Counted from the stretch's first letter, positions 9,317 through 18,987 are shown. The stretch is DNA of 64,000 bases from Kofleriaceae bacterium (GCA_024762925.1 JANTGM010000015.1:1-64000); one strand, 5' to 3'. Made by a program: numbers and translations. The notes: generated by a model not told the origin, from the letters alone.

Positions 9317-11298
9317 CCAGCCATTTCCGCTTGCACTGCGGTGGTCGTGGCACTGAAGGCATCATCAATCTCTCGAAGCCCTTCGAGCCAATCCTCGACA
9401 GCCAGAGTTTCTGCGGTACACATGGCGCCCATTGCCGCACATGCGTCGGCGAACGAGTCGGCTCCCAGGGCCTCGCAGGCGCCCTTTAGGCGATGGCAGA
9501 GCCGTCCCGCTGTCGCTGTGTCGTCGTCGCGAGCTGCAGCTCTCAGGTCCGCAATGGTCTGCGTGGCGCTGCCCCAAAAGACCTTCACCATCTCTGCGAA
9601 AAAGTCTTGTTCTGGAGACAGGCGTCGCAACTCAGACACGGTGCCACGATTGAGTACTACCCTCGGCGACTTGCTAGCGCCATTGCGTCGAAATGCATGG
9701 AGTGACTCGTAGAGCGTAGCGAGGCTGCTGCGTTTTCCGATGAAGCCGTTCATGCCAGCTGCGCGACAGGCCTCGCGATGCTCTGGGGTCACGTTGGCAC
9801 TGAACCCGAGCACAGGAACCGGAACGCGGCCTTCCTCTTGCTCCATGGCGCGCAGCCGCTTTGTCACTTCGCTGCCAGTGGAATTTGGCAGAGCCGAACT
9901 CATGAGCACGATGTCATAGCCACCGACCGCGAAACGTTCCAGCGCCGACGCGCCATTCGTTGCGATTTTAGCTTTGTGCCCCAACGTCTCGAGCTGCAAA
10001 TGAATCAGTTTTTGATTCACCGGATTGTCTTCGACGACCAAGACACGCAGCATCGACTCGGCTTCCCTCTTTATGGGCTTCGGCTCAAGGACGGCGCACG
10101 CGGATTGCGGGCGGTCGTAAGGGGCTTCGAACACGAAGGAGGAGCCTTGATTGGGAGCGCTTCGAACTCCGAGGTAGCCACCAAGAAGCGTGGAGTACCG
10201 CCGACAAATGGCGAGTCCAAGGCCGGTGCCAGTCTGTTCGGGCGCACTGGCCTGCTCGCCTTGCTCAAATGCGTCGAAGATCAATTCATGCTGGGATTCG
10301 TCAATGCCAGGCCCTGTATCGCAAACCTCTAATCGGAGGTAGCGATGCTGCTCGTCCTCAATGCTCTCGATCATGATACGCACCTCGCCCACTTCCGTAA
10401 ACTTGATAGCATTGCTCACAAGGTTTATCAGAATTTGTCGTATCTTCGCTTCGTCGCCGCGAATTCGTCGTGGAAGTGAGAAGTGGTACGTATAGCCCAG
10501 GGCGAGTCCCTTGCTTTGGGCCATGGGCGTGAACAGCCGAATCACGCTAGAAACGACGTCGAGGAAGTCGAAGTCTCGAACCTCAACATCCATTTCTCCT
10601 GCTTTGGCATCAGAGAAGTCGAGCACACTGTTTACGAGTGCGAGCAACTGGTCGGAGCTCTTTAGTACAAGGTCCACGTACTCGCGCTGCTGAGCATCGA
10701 GAAAGGTGTTGGTGAGCATCTCTGCTGTGCCGATGATTGCGTTGATCGGAGTGCGAATCTCACGGCTCATGGTGGCGAGGAACTCGTTCTTGGCTCGGCC
10801 CGCATCATTGGCATGCTCCAGGGCGAGACCTAACGTCTTTTCCGCTGCTGCCAGCTGTGCCAAGGCGCGTTCTCGCAGGGTGATGTCCTCGAGAATCGCT
10901 ACCGCTCCGACCGCGCTGCCGCCGTCTTCCTTCTCGCTGAGCGGCCATGCGGTGCAGAGTATGTGCTGACGTGTTCCCAGGAAGTTGCTGTCGGTGCAGA
11001 ACTCAACGGCTCCTGCCTCACGGGTCCTAAGTGCGTCAAGAAGGGGGAAATCGCGCCAGGTGATTGGTGAGTCGCCACTTGCCGAGACGAGTCCATCGCG
11101 CATTCCTGTCGTGCCTAACGTTGTCACAGCGGCGCTGTTGAGTTCTGTGTTGCCTTGCGCGTCACAGAAGACCACACCAAGGCCAAGGCCATCGATGACT
11201 TGTTCCAACAGCGAAACGCGCCTGCGCAGCGTCGCAAGGTCGGTGTTGTCTTGCGTCCAGGTCTGCGTCAGTGGTGCGACAACGACATGCTTTTTCAT
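9313..11298 (-). CDS. Hybrid histidine kinase-receiver-Hpt protein lacking the kinase His and receiver Asp
   Basis: About 661 residues: coiled coil and PAS-like domain (15-150), HisKA, HATPase, receiver, Hpt. The H-box reads MSREIRTPIN, so the phospho-His is Arg179 (codon CGT at 10762-10764). The receiver reads DIVLMSSALP, so the phospho-Asp is Ser467 (9898-9900). The ATP-site boxes look intact (NLVSNAIKF, DTGPGID, GTGLGLAI), as does the Hpt motif CHRLKG (His602, 9493-9495). It probably acts as an ATP-binding scaffold or regulator, with Hpt the only likely phosphorylatable site. ATG 11298 overlaps the cheR stop (ATGA) and is preceded by GAGGAG, which decides the start over ATG 11313. Confidence 0.85.
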   Translation of the reverse strand: MKKHVVVAPLTQTWTQDNTDLATLRRRVSLLEQVIDGLGLGVVFCDAQGNTELNSAAVTTLGTTGMRDGLVSASGDSPITWRDFPLLDALRTREAGAVEFCTDSNFLGTRQHILCTAWPLSEKEDGGSAVGAVAILEDITLRERALAQLAAAEKTLGLALEHANDAGRAKNEFLATMSREIRTPINAIIGTAEMLTNTFLDAQQREYVDLVLKSSDQLLALVNSVLDFSDAKAGEMDVEVRDFDFLDVVSSVIRLFTPMAQSKGLALGYTYHFSLPRRIRGDEAKIRQILINLVSNAIKFTEVGEVRIMIESIEDEQHRYLRLEVCDTGPGIDESQHELIFDAFEQGEQASAPEQTGTGLGLAICRRYSTLLGGYLGVRSAPNQGSSFVFEAPYDRPQSACAVLEPKPIKREAESMLRVLVVEDNPVNQKLIHLQLETLGHKAKIATNGASALERFAVGGYDIVLMSSALPNSTGSEVTKRLRAMEQEEGRVPVPVLGFSANVTPEHREACRAAGMNGFIGKRSSLATLYESLHAFRRNGASKSPRVVLNRGTVSELRRLSPEQDFFAEMVKVFWGSATQTIADLRAAARDDDTATAGRLCHRLKGACEALGADSFADACAAMGAMCTAETLAVEDWLEGLREIDDAFSATTTAVQAEMAG

Positions 11299-12143
11299 AG
11301 GTTCTCCTCGCACAGTGAGAAGCAGCGAAAACTTCCATGCTGTGTTGGTTCAAACGCGTGGTCGATGTTGACTGTCGTCTCACTCGCCCCTAGAACGAGC
11401 GACGTCCAGGGATGCATGCTTGATCTGATGCGACTAAGAAGTTTTCTCTTGCTCGTCATGTCGAAGTAGATGAGTAGGTTGCGCATCAAGATCAAGTCAA
11501 ACTTGGGTAGGAATAGATTTGGGCTTGCGAGATTCATTCGCTGCGCACGCACCAATTCCTTCACGCTATCGATCACACGGTAGCCACCCTCAACCTTCTT
11601 GAAGTATGTATCCCGCAGGTGCTCGGGCATACCTCGTGCGATTTCTAGCGCACTATAGGTTGCCTCGCGGATGCGCGCGACCATCTCCCGAGAGATATCG
11701 CTCGCCACAATGCGCACATTCCAATTTGCTAGTTGCGGAAAGTGTTCGCGCAGTAGGACGGCCAAGCTAAATGCTTCCTGACCGCTTGCAGCGGCAGCCG
11801 ACAAGACACTGAGTCGCCGAGTCGCTTGGCGTTTCTCAATGAGCTCTGGAACTACCTGTGTGCGCAGTCCTTCCCACACGTGGGAATCGCGGAAGAAGCT
11901 GGTTTCTTTCGTGGTCATTGATTCGACCACATGCATCGTCAAGGTGCTCGCTGGGTCCTCCTTGACCGAGTCCATCACTTCTTTGACCGAGTTGTATCCA
12001 TGTACTCGCAGGATGTGTGCGAGCCCAGAATCAACCACATGAGCACTCTGTTCGCCGATCTCAAGATGCGCCTGCTCTTTGACAAGCTTGCGTACATACT
12101 CAAAATAGGGAGGCTTTTCGCTCATGGACCGATTCAAAGACAT
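11295..12143 (-). CDS. cheR: CheR-type protein-glutamate methyltransferase
   Basis: Methylates Glu side chains of chemoreceptors using S-adenosylmethionine. About 282 residues: N-terminal helical domain, then the SAM fold with LSAAAASGQEAFSLA, TTKETSFFRD, VASDISREMV, FDLILMRNLLIYF and LGASETT, all matching the CheR pattern. AGAGG lies four bases before ATG 12143; a GTG at 12161 is an alternative. It is translationally coupled to the degenerate hybrid kinase downstream. It lies 16 kb from the other chemotaxis genes, and the only cheB seen in the window is a remnant, so the target may be a non-canonical receptor. Confidence 0.88.
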   Translation of the reverse strand: MSLNRSMSEKPPYFEYVRKLVKEQAHLEIGEQSAHVVDSGLAHILRVHGYNSVKEVMDSVKEDPASTLTMHVVESMTTKETSFFRDSHVWEGLRTQVVPELIEKRQATRRLSVLSAAAASGQEAFSLAVLLREHFPQLANWNVRIVASDISREMVARIREATYSALEIARGMPEHLRDTYFKKVEGGYRVIDSVKELVRAQRMNLASPNLFLPKFDLILMRNLLIYFDMTSKRKLLSRIRSSMHPWTSLVLGASETTVNIDHAFEPTQHGSFRCFSLCEENL

Positions 12144-12242
12144 GAAGCCTCTGACGTGCACGAGCGTAAATCGGCTATCCCAAAGTGATCTTTAGCGCTT
12201 CGACACAGCTGGTGCCATCAAGGAATGTCGACGAATCAAGCG

Positions 12243-12327
12243 CCAGTGCGTGATCCAGAGAGATTGCCTTGTCAAAGAACGAGCTCCCGTCGCCAGCACA
12301 TTTCTATTCCTCTGAGCCGCACACTAG
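12243..12327 (+). repeat. CTAG-ended MITE-like repeat, short form
   Basis: About 85 bases. The right 62 bases are nearly identical to 36-97. The left end AGTGCGTGATCCAGAG and the reverse complement of the right end, AGTGTGCGGCTCAGAG, form an imperfect terminal inverted repeat. GCGTGATCCAG is also the right-end motif (reverse complement) of the element at 38114-38201. The terminal CTAG (12324-12327) provides the TAG stop of the htrA-like gene. Confidence 0.7.
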
Positions 12328-13511
12328 TTTAGCGGCTGTAGCTGCACATTGACGTCGCGCTCTTCGCCTTGTCGATTCAATCTCAGCACCACCGTGTCAC
12401 CCACTTCGTGATTGTCAAGCCCGCGAAAGAGGTCCTTCTCGGTGCGAACGGGTTGGTTGTCAACGGCGATAATAACGTCACCGAGCAGCCAACGACCACC
12501 ACGGTCATGTCGCACCCCGACGAGTCCCGCGGCACCAGCGGCGGTGTCCTCCGGAACTTCCCAGACGATAACGCCCTGAACACCGGCTCGTGCGGCAAGG
12601 TGGTCGGTGCCGATTTGCACGCCAAGGCCGGGACGAGTGACCTCACCGTTGGCCACAAGCTGCGGAACAATGCGGTTGATGGTGTCAACAGGGACCGCAA
12701 ATCCAATGCCGGCATACGCGCCTGAAGTGCTGTATATGGCCGTGTTGACGCCAATTAGACGTCCAGCGCTGTCGAGCAGAGGACCGCCACTATTGCCGGG
12801 ATTGATCGCGGCATCGGTTTGAATCACGCCCTGAATTGGGCGTCGCGTTACGCTTTGAATCTCGCGCCCAAGCCCACTGATAACTCCAGTGGTAAGAGTT
12901 TGATCCAGACCAAAGGGGTTGCCGATCGCGAAGACTTTTTGGCCAACCTGCAAGTTGCTTGAGCTGCCAATCGCCAATGGGCTCAGGGTCTCAATCGGTG
13001 CCTCGATTTTGAGAATCGCCAGGTCTTTGTCGGGCGCCCGCCCAACAATCCGCGCTTTCCAAACAGTGTTGTCATGAAGGGTGACTTCCGCGCCGCCTCC
13101 ATCTTTGATGACGTGAAAGTTGGTGACGATGTGGCCCTCTTTGTCCCAAATGAAGCCAGAGCCCGTGCCCTGTGGAATCTCGGTGATGTTGAGACTCCGC
13201 CGAGAGCGACGCAGCTCTAGGCTTGTCACGTGCACAACGGATGGCGATGCATTGCTAAAGAGGGCAATGGTGCTGGTCTCGTCGCTGGCCAAGTCACCGC
13301 GAGCGACCACAGTTCGGGGTTGATTGACCTGTGTTTGGGCTGGCTGAGACAGTTGTGTGGGAGCTTGTTTGCGAACCACCACAAAGACCAGGGCGGCCGC
13401 CAAGAGCAGCAGCAGCACAGCCATGATCCGCACAGGAGCAGCCTTGTGCGAGGGGGGCGGATGAGAACCGCCATGCTGAGGCATTGGAGATTGCATGGTG
13501 TGTGTCGTCAT
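12324..13511 (-). CDS. HtrA/DegP-type membrane-anchored serine protease with one PDZ domain
   Basis: About 395 residues. A single N-terminal membrane segment (near PVRIMAVLLLLLAAALVFVV) anchors it with the catalytic part outside. The trypsin-like domain shows the triad VTNFHVI (His), DKDLAIL (Asp) and GNSGGPLL (Ser). One C-terminal PDZ domain follows (GLGVQIGTDH to the end). It is predicted to degrade or sense misfolded envelope proteins. ATG 13511 (MTTHTMQ) is chosen; a GTG at 13544 is also in frame and neither has a clear ribosome site. The TAG stop lies in the CTAG end of a repeat. Confidence 0.9.
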   Translation of the reverse strand: MTTHTMQSPMPQHGGSHPPPSHKAAPVRIMAVLLLLLAAALVFVVVRKQAPTQLSQPAQTQVNQPRTVVARGDLASDETSTIALFSNASPSVVHVTSLELRRSRRSLNITEIPQGTGSGFIWDKEGHIVTNFHVIKDGGGAEVTLHDNTVWKARIVGRAPDKDLAILKIEAPIETLSPLAIGSSSNLQVGQKVFAIGNPFGLDQTLTTGVISGLGREIQSVTRRPIQGVIQTDAAINPGNSGGPLLDSAGRLIGVNTAIYSTSGAYAGIGFAVPVDTINRIVPQLVANGEVTRPGLGVQIGTDHLAARAGVQGVIVWEVPEDTAAGAAGLVGVRHDRGGRWLLGDVIIAVDNQPVRTEKDLFRGLDNHEVGDTVVLRLNRQGEERDVNVQLQPLN

Positions 13512-13628
13512 GGTGCGTGTCCAATAACCAGAGCGAGATGACACGAATTCCCGTTTTGCTTGTTGTCAGAGTGTACCGGGCCTGGGGGGCAGGTCTATCC
13601 TTCCATCTCATTTAGGGAGGAATGCAGG

Positions 13629-15203
13629 ATGAGATTGGGGTTCATAGGGATTTTGAGCGGGCTCGTGGCGGCTGCAGTTGTGATCGCAACGCCAGCCACA
13701 GCTGACGCATTTTGCGGGTTTTACGTGAGTGGGGCGGATAGCAAGCTCTACAACAATGCCACCCAAGTGGTGATGATGAGGGAAGGGCGCCGAACCGTCC
13801 TCTCCATGCGCAATAACTATCAGGGCCCGCCAGAAGGCTTTGCGATGGTGGTGCCGGTGCCAGTCGTCTTGCAAGAGGACAACGTCAAGACTCTGCCTGA
13901 TGAGGTCTTCGCGCGCGTCGACAAGCTCACAGCACCTCGGCTCGTGGAGTATTGGGAGCAGGATCCTTGTGCTCCTCCGGAGCGCGAGTTTGACGATCGG
14001 ATCATGGCGGTTGAGGAGTCGGGTGCCATCCCAGTTCCCTCGGGTGGTGGCAACCTTGGCGTGACAATCGAGGCGCAGTTTGATGTCGGCGAGTACAACG
14101 TAGTAATTCTGAGCGCAAAAGACTCGACGGGACTCGAGACTTGGCTCACCCAAGAGAAGTATGCGATTCCCGACGGCGCAGCTCCTTATCTTCGACCGTA
14201 TGTCGAGTCTGGTTCCAAGTTCTTCGTAGCGAAAGTCGACACAAGCAAGGTCACGTTTAAGGACGGGCAAGCCATGCTCTCGCCTCTGCGCTTTCACTAC
14301 GATGCGGATGATTTTCAGCTGCCAGTTCGCCTGGGGCTAATGAATTCGGCGGGAACACAGGACCTGCTCGTGTATTTGCTCGCTCAAGGCCAACGGTACG
14401 AAACTGCGAATTATCCCAACGTAACCATTCCTACCAATATCAATGTGAAGGATGCAGTGCGCAAGAGCTTTGGTGAGTTCTACGCGGCGCTCTTTGATAG
14501 CACGCTTGAGAAAAACCCCAAGGCCGTCGTGACGGAGTACTCTTGGGATGCGGGCAGCTGTGACCCATGTCCAGAACCAGCCCTCAGCGCAAACGAGCTC
14601 GCAACGCTAGGCGCGGACGTGCTTGGAGGCAATAACGACTCCTACCGCCCCCGAAGCTTCGTGCTCACACGGCTTCACGCTCGCTACTCAGCCAAGACGC
14701 TTGGCGAGGATCTGGTCTTCAAGGCCGCAAGCCCTATTGCAGGAGGGCGTGAATTTGTGGGCAAGAACGGCTTGGAACGCGGTTCCCAGCCTGCAAGCGT
14801 AAACAATTTTCAGGGCCGCTACGCAATCCGTCACGAGTGGGAGGGAAAGATCGAGTGCGCCTCGCCTCGCCGTGGCATTTGGGGTGGGCCGCCTTCGGGC
14901 AAGCACGGAGGCCCGCAGCCTGCGACCGATCTGGCGTTTGCTCCCCGAGGCGGCATGCAGCTGGCAAACGTTGTGGCGCAGGACATTCCCGCCATTGGGC
15001 TTGTTGCGGCAAAAGCCCCAGAAACCGCTCCTAAGCCTCCTGCGAAAGAACCTGCAAAGGCCGGTGCGACGGAGTCTTCGAGCAAAGAGAAGAATAAGAG
15101 CAAGGGCTGCCATAGCTCTGGTGCCAGTGGAGGGCTCCTTGTGGCACTCGCGTCACTTGGGCTCTTGATTTGGCAACGACGCAAGAAAGAAGAAACATGC
15201 TAA
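13629..15203 (+). CDS. DUF2330 secreted protein with MYXO-CTERM-like tail (copy 1)
   Basis: About 524 residues. A signal peptide (ending TADA) precedes the mature start FCGFYVSGAD, then the DUF2330 pattern LYNNATQVVMM, LSMRNNYQGPPE, FAMVVPVPV and RLVEYWEQDPC. The last 35 residues read GCHSSGAS, a hydrophobic stretch, then WQRRKKEETC, which fits the MYXO-CTERM surface-anchoring tail. GGGAGGA lies seven bases before ATG 13629. Function is unknown. It is a tandem paralogue of the next gene, whose start overlaps this stop, and belongs to a three-gene operon with a pentaheme cytochrome. Confidence 0.88.
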   Translation: MRLGFIGILSGLVAAAVVIATPATADAFCGFYVSGADSKLYNNATQVVMMREGRRTVLSMRNNYQGPPEGFAMVVPVPVVLQEDNVKTLPDEVFARVDKLTAPRLVEYWEQDPCAPPEREFDDRIMAVEESGAIPVPSGGGNLGVTIEAQFDVGEYNVVILSAKDSTGLETWLTQEKYAIPDGAAPYLRPYVESGSKFFVAKVDTSKVTFKDGQAMLSPLRFHYDADDFQLPVRLGLMNSAGTQDLLVYLLAQGQRYETANYPNVTIPTNINVKDAVRKSFGEFYAALFDSTLEKNPKAVVTEYSWDAGSCDPCPEPALSANELATLGADVLGGNNDSYRPRSFVLTRLHARYSAKTLGEDLVFKAASPIAGGREFVGKNGLERGSQPASVNNFQGRYAIRHEWEGKIECASPRRGIWGGPPSGKHGGPQPATDLAFAPRGGMQLANVVAQDIPAIGLVAAKAPETAPKPPAKEPAKAGATESSSKEKNKSKGCHSSGASGGLLVALASLGLLIWQRRKKEETC

Positions 15204-16879
15204 GTGTAAGAATTGTACTGAGTGGAGTTTTGGCAGCGCTTGTGAGTTTGGTGGCTCCGTCTGCCGCGCATGCGTTTTGCGGCTTCTACGTCGCGGGGGC
15301 CGACGACGCCCTTTACAACAATGCAACTCAGGTCGTGATGATGCGATCGGGCAAGACAACCGTCTTATCCATGCAAAATAGCTACAAGGGACCGCCCTCG
15401 AATTTCGCGATGGTGGTTCCCGTGCCAGAAGTTCTTAGCGAAGATAATGTGAAGATCTTGCCAGCTGAGGTCTTCAAGCGGGTTGATCGCTTGGCTGCTC
15501 CGCGCTTGGTGGAGTACTGGGAACAAGACCCGTGTTCGCCAGGCTACGGCTATGAGCTTGGGAAAGCGCTGCCGAGGGCCGCGATGGCATCGCCCTCGCG
15601 TTCTAGTGCAAGAGAAAAGAAAGATCTTGGTGTCACGGTTGAGGCCGAGTTCACCGTTGGCGAGTACGAAGTCGTGATACTCAGCGCCAAGTTCTCGACG
15701 GGGCTCGAAGAGTGGCTGCATCAAGAGAAGTACAAGATTCCAGCCGGAGCCGAGAAATATCTGCGCCCCTATGTGGAGAGTGGGTCGAAGTTTTTCGTCG
15801 CGAAGGTGAACGTTGAGAAGGTGACATTCAGGGATGGTTTGGCCCAGTTGTCACCACTGAGATTTCACTACCAAAGCGATTCATTCTCGCTGCCAGTGCG
15901 CTTGGGGCTCATGAACTCCGAGGGCAAACAAGACCTCATCATTCATATCTTGGCACAGGGAAAGCGCTATGAAGTGGCGAACTATCCCAATGTCACGATT
16001 CCGACAAACCTCAATGTTGATGAGAAAGTCAGAGATAGCTTTGGTGAGTTTTACGCTGCGCTCTTTGATCGAACGCTTGAGAAAAATCCTAAGGCCGTTG
16101 TCACCGAGTATTCGTGGTCAGCCGCGAGCTGCGATCCCTGTCCCACGCCAGCGCTAAATTGGACTGAGCTTGCAACTCTTGGCTACGATGTTGTCAGCAG
16201 TACTCCTGCGAGTAAGCCATCGGGAATTGGGCGGCGTCCGATGCCAAGTCGGGGCAGGCGCGTCTCGGGACGTCCAAGTGCGTTTGTGCTCACTCGGCTA
16301 CACGCCCGTTACTCAAAGGACGATCTTGGCGAGGACCTTGTCTTCAAAGAAGCAAACCCCATCGCTGGTGGTCGCGAGCACCTGGTGAGCGAAGGGAAGC
16401 TCGAGGAGGGAGCAACCGAGAGCTACGCAAACAACTTCCAAGGTCGCTACGCCATGCGGCATGAGTGGGAAGGGCCAATTGAGTGCGAGAACCCTGTTCG
16501 CGGACTTTGGGGCGGTCCACCGAATGGCAACAAGCCACCTCCCAAGGCCGCATTGGAGTTGGCCTTTGCGGCCCGCGGCTCCATGTCGCTCACACAAATG
16601 GTGCCTGAGGGCATCCCCGAACTTGGATTGCGGCGCCGCGGAACGTCCGTCTACAACGATGAGATTGCTCCGCCCGTGGAAAGTGGACCCAAGGTTCCGT
16701 CCCCGCGACCGAAGACCCATCTGCCCGACTCGATGAAGTCGGACGGTACTAAGAAGAAGTCTAAGTCTGATGGCGGAGGCTGCAATACCGGTGGAAACGC
16801 CGGCGGAAACACGAGTGCTCTAGCCATGTTGGTGCTTGGACTATTTCTTCGCAGACGCCGTTGGAATACGTCCCAATAG
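15197..16879 (+). CDS. DUF2330 secreted protein with MYXO-CTERM-like tail (copy 2)
   Basis: About 560 residues, closely similar to the preceding gene along its length (FCGFYVAGADDALYNNATQ; LRPYVESGSKFFVAKV; SFGEFYAALFDRTLEKNPK). It has a signal peptide ending SAAHA. The tail GGGCNTGGNAGG, a membrane segment and LRRRRW is again MYXO-CTERM-like. It differs from copy 1 mainly by an Arg/Pro-rich insert near 345-365 and a longer linker. ATG 15197 overlaps the stop of copy 1 (ATGCTAA), showing coupling. Function is unknown, and tandem duplication is clear from the sequence. Confidence 0.88.
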   Translation: MLSVRIVLSGVLAALVSLVAPSAAHAFCGFYVAGADDALYNNATQVVMMRSGKTTVLSMQNSYKGPPSNFAMVVPVPEVLSEDNVKILPAEVFKRVDRLAAPRLVEYWEQDPCSPGYGYELGKALPRAAMASPSRSSAREKKDLGVTVEAEFTVGEYEVVILSAKFSTGLEEWLHQEKYKIPAGAEKYLRPYVESGSKFFVAKVNVEKVTFRDGLAQLSPLRFHYQSDSFSLPVRLGLMNSEGKQDLIIHILAQGKRYEVANYPNVTIPTNLNVDEKVRDSFGEFYAALFDRTLEKNPKAVVTEYSWSAASCDPCPTPALNWTELATLGYDVVSSTPASKPSGIGRRPMPSRGRRVSGRPSAFVLTRLHARYSKDDLGEDLVFKEANPIAGGREHLVSEGKLEEGATESYANNFQGRYAMRHEWEGPIECENPVRGLWGGPPNGNKPPPKAALELAFAARGSMSLTQMVPEGIPELGLRRRGTSVYNDEIAPPVESGPKVPSPRPKTHLPDSMKSDGTKKKSKSDGGGCNTGGNAGGNTSALAMLVLGLFLRRRRWNTSQ

Positions 16880-18987
16880 GATGCGCGGTACTTTTGGGCC
16901 TTGTCACTGCATGCCATGGTGACAAGCCCAAAGCCACGATGGATGCGGGCCCTGTCCCGGCTCGCTCTATTGATGCTGAGGGGGGGCCAGAGGCGCAGCT
17001 ACCCATGCACGCCACCCCAAGCCTCGCGGAGCACAGCGGGGCATATCTGGGAGATGTCGAGAGCTGTGGTGCTTGCCACCCGGATGCGTTTGCGCAACAG
17101 CAGGCGAGTGCTCACGCTTTTGCCTCGTTTAACAACCCTGTGTACCGAGCGGCCGTGGAAACCCTCCGCGGAGAGGAGGGGCACAAGCCGAGTTTGGTGT
17201 GCGCTGGGTGTCACGATCTCGCGCTTCTCGCCGATGAGGCCATGGAACGCCCTGTGGCGGCCTCGGACCCAAGAGCTCACAAAGGCGTGACCTGCCGGCT
17301 CTGCCATGGCGTTGCTAGCGCAGTCCTCGATGGTAACGGTCATTTCACCCTCACTGCCACACCCTTGCCAATTCCTGCGGACGGCGACCAGGAAAGCCTA
17401 CAGAGGCACAAACGTGCGGTGAAACCGGCACCAGTCTCAGAACTTTGCGGGGGGTGTCACCAGAGCTTCTTATCGAGGGCCTCAGGGAATGAAGATGTTC
17501 TCAACGGCCAAAACGAGCTGCGAGCTTGGGCCGACTCCGCCTATGCAGGCCAGGGAGCGTCGCGCATCGATTCTGTTGCCACCGCCGATTGCGTTGACTG
17601 TCACATGCCGAGAGTTCCAGCTCCGCTTGGAGATGTCGCTGCGAAGAACGGACGCATCGCTTCGCATCAGAGTCTCGGTGGCCATACTTGGCTCGCTGCG
17701 ATGCGAACTGACGCGCAGCAACTGAGGGAGCAAAGGGCCGTGCTGTCCAAGGCTGTGACTCTCGATGTGATTCGCGCTCCGCATGGCGACCAAGAGTTGG
17801 CATTCGACGTGGTCATTCGCAACGTTGGCGTTGGACATCGATTCCCTGGCGGAGTTCGCGATGCCGCAAATACCGTGGTGCGCGTGACCGTGCGAGATGC
17901 AAAGGGACGCGTGATCCTGCAGTCCGCAAAAGGCGATCACGCACACGTGCTCCGCTCGTATATGGCAGATGTCGATGGGCGCCTGTTGAACGCTCGCGAG
18001 ACTCACCGCTTTGCCGCTTCCATTGCGGATCACACAATCGCTCCCAGAGATGTTGCGGTTGTGCGATACCGCGGCGAGCGGCCTAAGGAGCAAAGCGCGC
18101 ATACGGTTGAGGTCGAGTTGGTGCACCGAAGTCGAAGTGAGGCGGTCGCCAAGGCTGCCTGCACCGAGTCTCGGAGCCGACGAGGCAAGGCCTACACGCG
18201 GGCAGCGGCATCACTGGAAGGGCAAGCGCTCGATGGATGTGTGCCGCAACCTGAGAGCGTGATTGCGAGCACCACTCGAATTCTTGACACCTCTGCCAGT
18301 AGCGACTTTCAGAGAATGTACGAGCACGGACTTGGGCTGCTTCACGAAATGCAGGAGCGAGTGGCCAGTGCAGAGGTGAGTTTGCAGGCTGCGCTTAGCG
18401 CGGCGCAAAGTGACGAGCAGAGAGCAATGGCACTCGTCGCGCTTGGCCAAGTTGCATCGCGACAAGGACGCATTGATGATTCCCTGAAGCACTTCGATCT
18501 TGCGGCACAGCTCATCTCCAAGCACCCGGCAATTGCTGCCAGTCGGGGGGATGCGTTTGCGAGAGTGTGGCGGTGGACAGCAGCCGCAGCAGCGTACCAA
18601 GATGCGGTAGCCTTGGCTCCGGGCAACGCCTCTCTCTGGCGTCGCTACGCACTAGCTCTTGGGAGTTCTGGCGAGCGCGAGAAAGCGATGCGCGCTGCTC
18701 AACGCGGGCTGCAACTAAGTCCTCGCAATGCAGACCTGCTGCGCGTTCAGGCCTTGGCGTTGCGAGAAACCCATGAGAGCTCGTTGGCGATGGAGAGCTA
18801 TCTCGCCCACCGTGGCCCCGACAATCGCGGTGCGATCATCAAACGGTGCATCGACCGCAGTGCCGTGTGTGCACGGGAGGCGCTGCCTGTGCATGAACAC
18901 GCTCTACTTTCCCCGGGCACCAAGCTCATGAGAGTCGTGGGCGAGCAGTCGGAGTTTTCCCTAGGGATGCCAGTCTCAGGCCAGTAG
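16861..18987 (+). CDS. Pentaheme c-type cytochrome lipoprotein with TPR domain
   Basis: 708 residues. Five CxxCH haem motifs are visible (CGACH, CAGCH, CRLCH, CGGCH, CVDCH) within about residues 70-250. A beta-rich middle domain follows (VGVGHRFPGGV), and then TPR-like helices (about 480-650). The N-terminus LLGLVTACHG looks like a lipobox, which would tether it to the outer membrane. TTG 16861 is the only plausible start and lies inside the end of the DUF2330 gene (19-base overlap), so the three genes form a coupled operon. It is probably an extracytoplasmic electron carrier; partner and substrate are unknown. Confidence 0.82.
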   Translation: MEYVPIGCAVLLGLVTACHGDKPKATMDAGPVPARSIDAEGGPEAQLPMHATPSLAEHSGAYLGDVESCGACHPDAFAQQQASAHAFASFNNPVYRAAVETLRGEEGHKPSLVCAGCHDLALLADEAMERPVAASDPRAHKGVTCRLCHGVASAVLDGNGHFTLTATPLPIPADGDQESLQRHKRAVKPAPVSELCGGCHQSFLSRASGNEDVLNGQNELRAWADSAYAGQGASRIDSVATADCVDCHMPRVPAPLGDVAAKNGRIASHQSLGGHTWLAAMRTDAQQLREQRAVLSKAVTLDVIRAPHGDQELAFDVVIRNVGVGHRFPGGVRDAANTVVRVTVRDAKGRVILQSAKGDHAHVLRSYMADVDGRLLNARETHRFAASIADHTIAPRDVAVVRYRGERPKEQSAHTVEVELVHRSRSEAVAKAACTESRSRRGKAYTRAAASLEGQALDGCVPQPESVIASTTRILDTSASSDFQRMYEHGLGLLHEMQERVASAEVSLQAALSAAQSDEQRAMALVALGQVASRQGRIDDSLKHFDLAAQLISKHPAIAASRGDAFARVWRWTAAAAAYQDAVALAPGNASLWRRYALALGSSGEREKAMRAAQRGLQLSPRNADLLRVQALALRETHESSLAMESYLAHRGPDNRGAIIKRCIDRSAVCAREALPVHEHALLSPGTKLMRVVGEQSEFSLGMPVSGQ

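Noticed and set aside
12175-12290. Apparent C-terminal piece of a truncated gene upstream of cheR (minus-strand frame ending ALKITLG)
   Set aside because: Most of the frame lies inside the CTAG repeat, and the left end of that repeat (GCGTGATCCAG) explains the rest. The remainder is too short to support a gene remnant.
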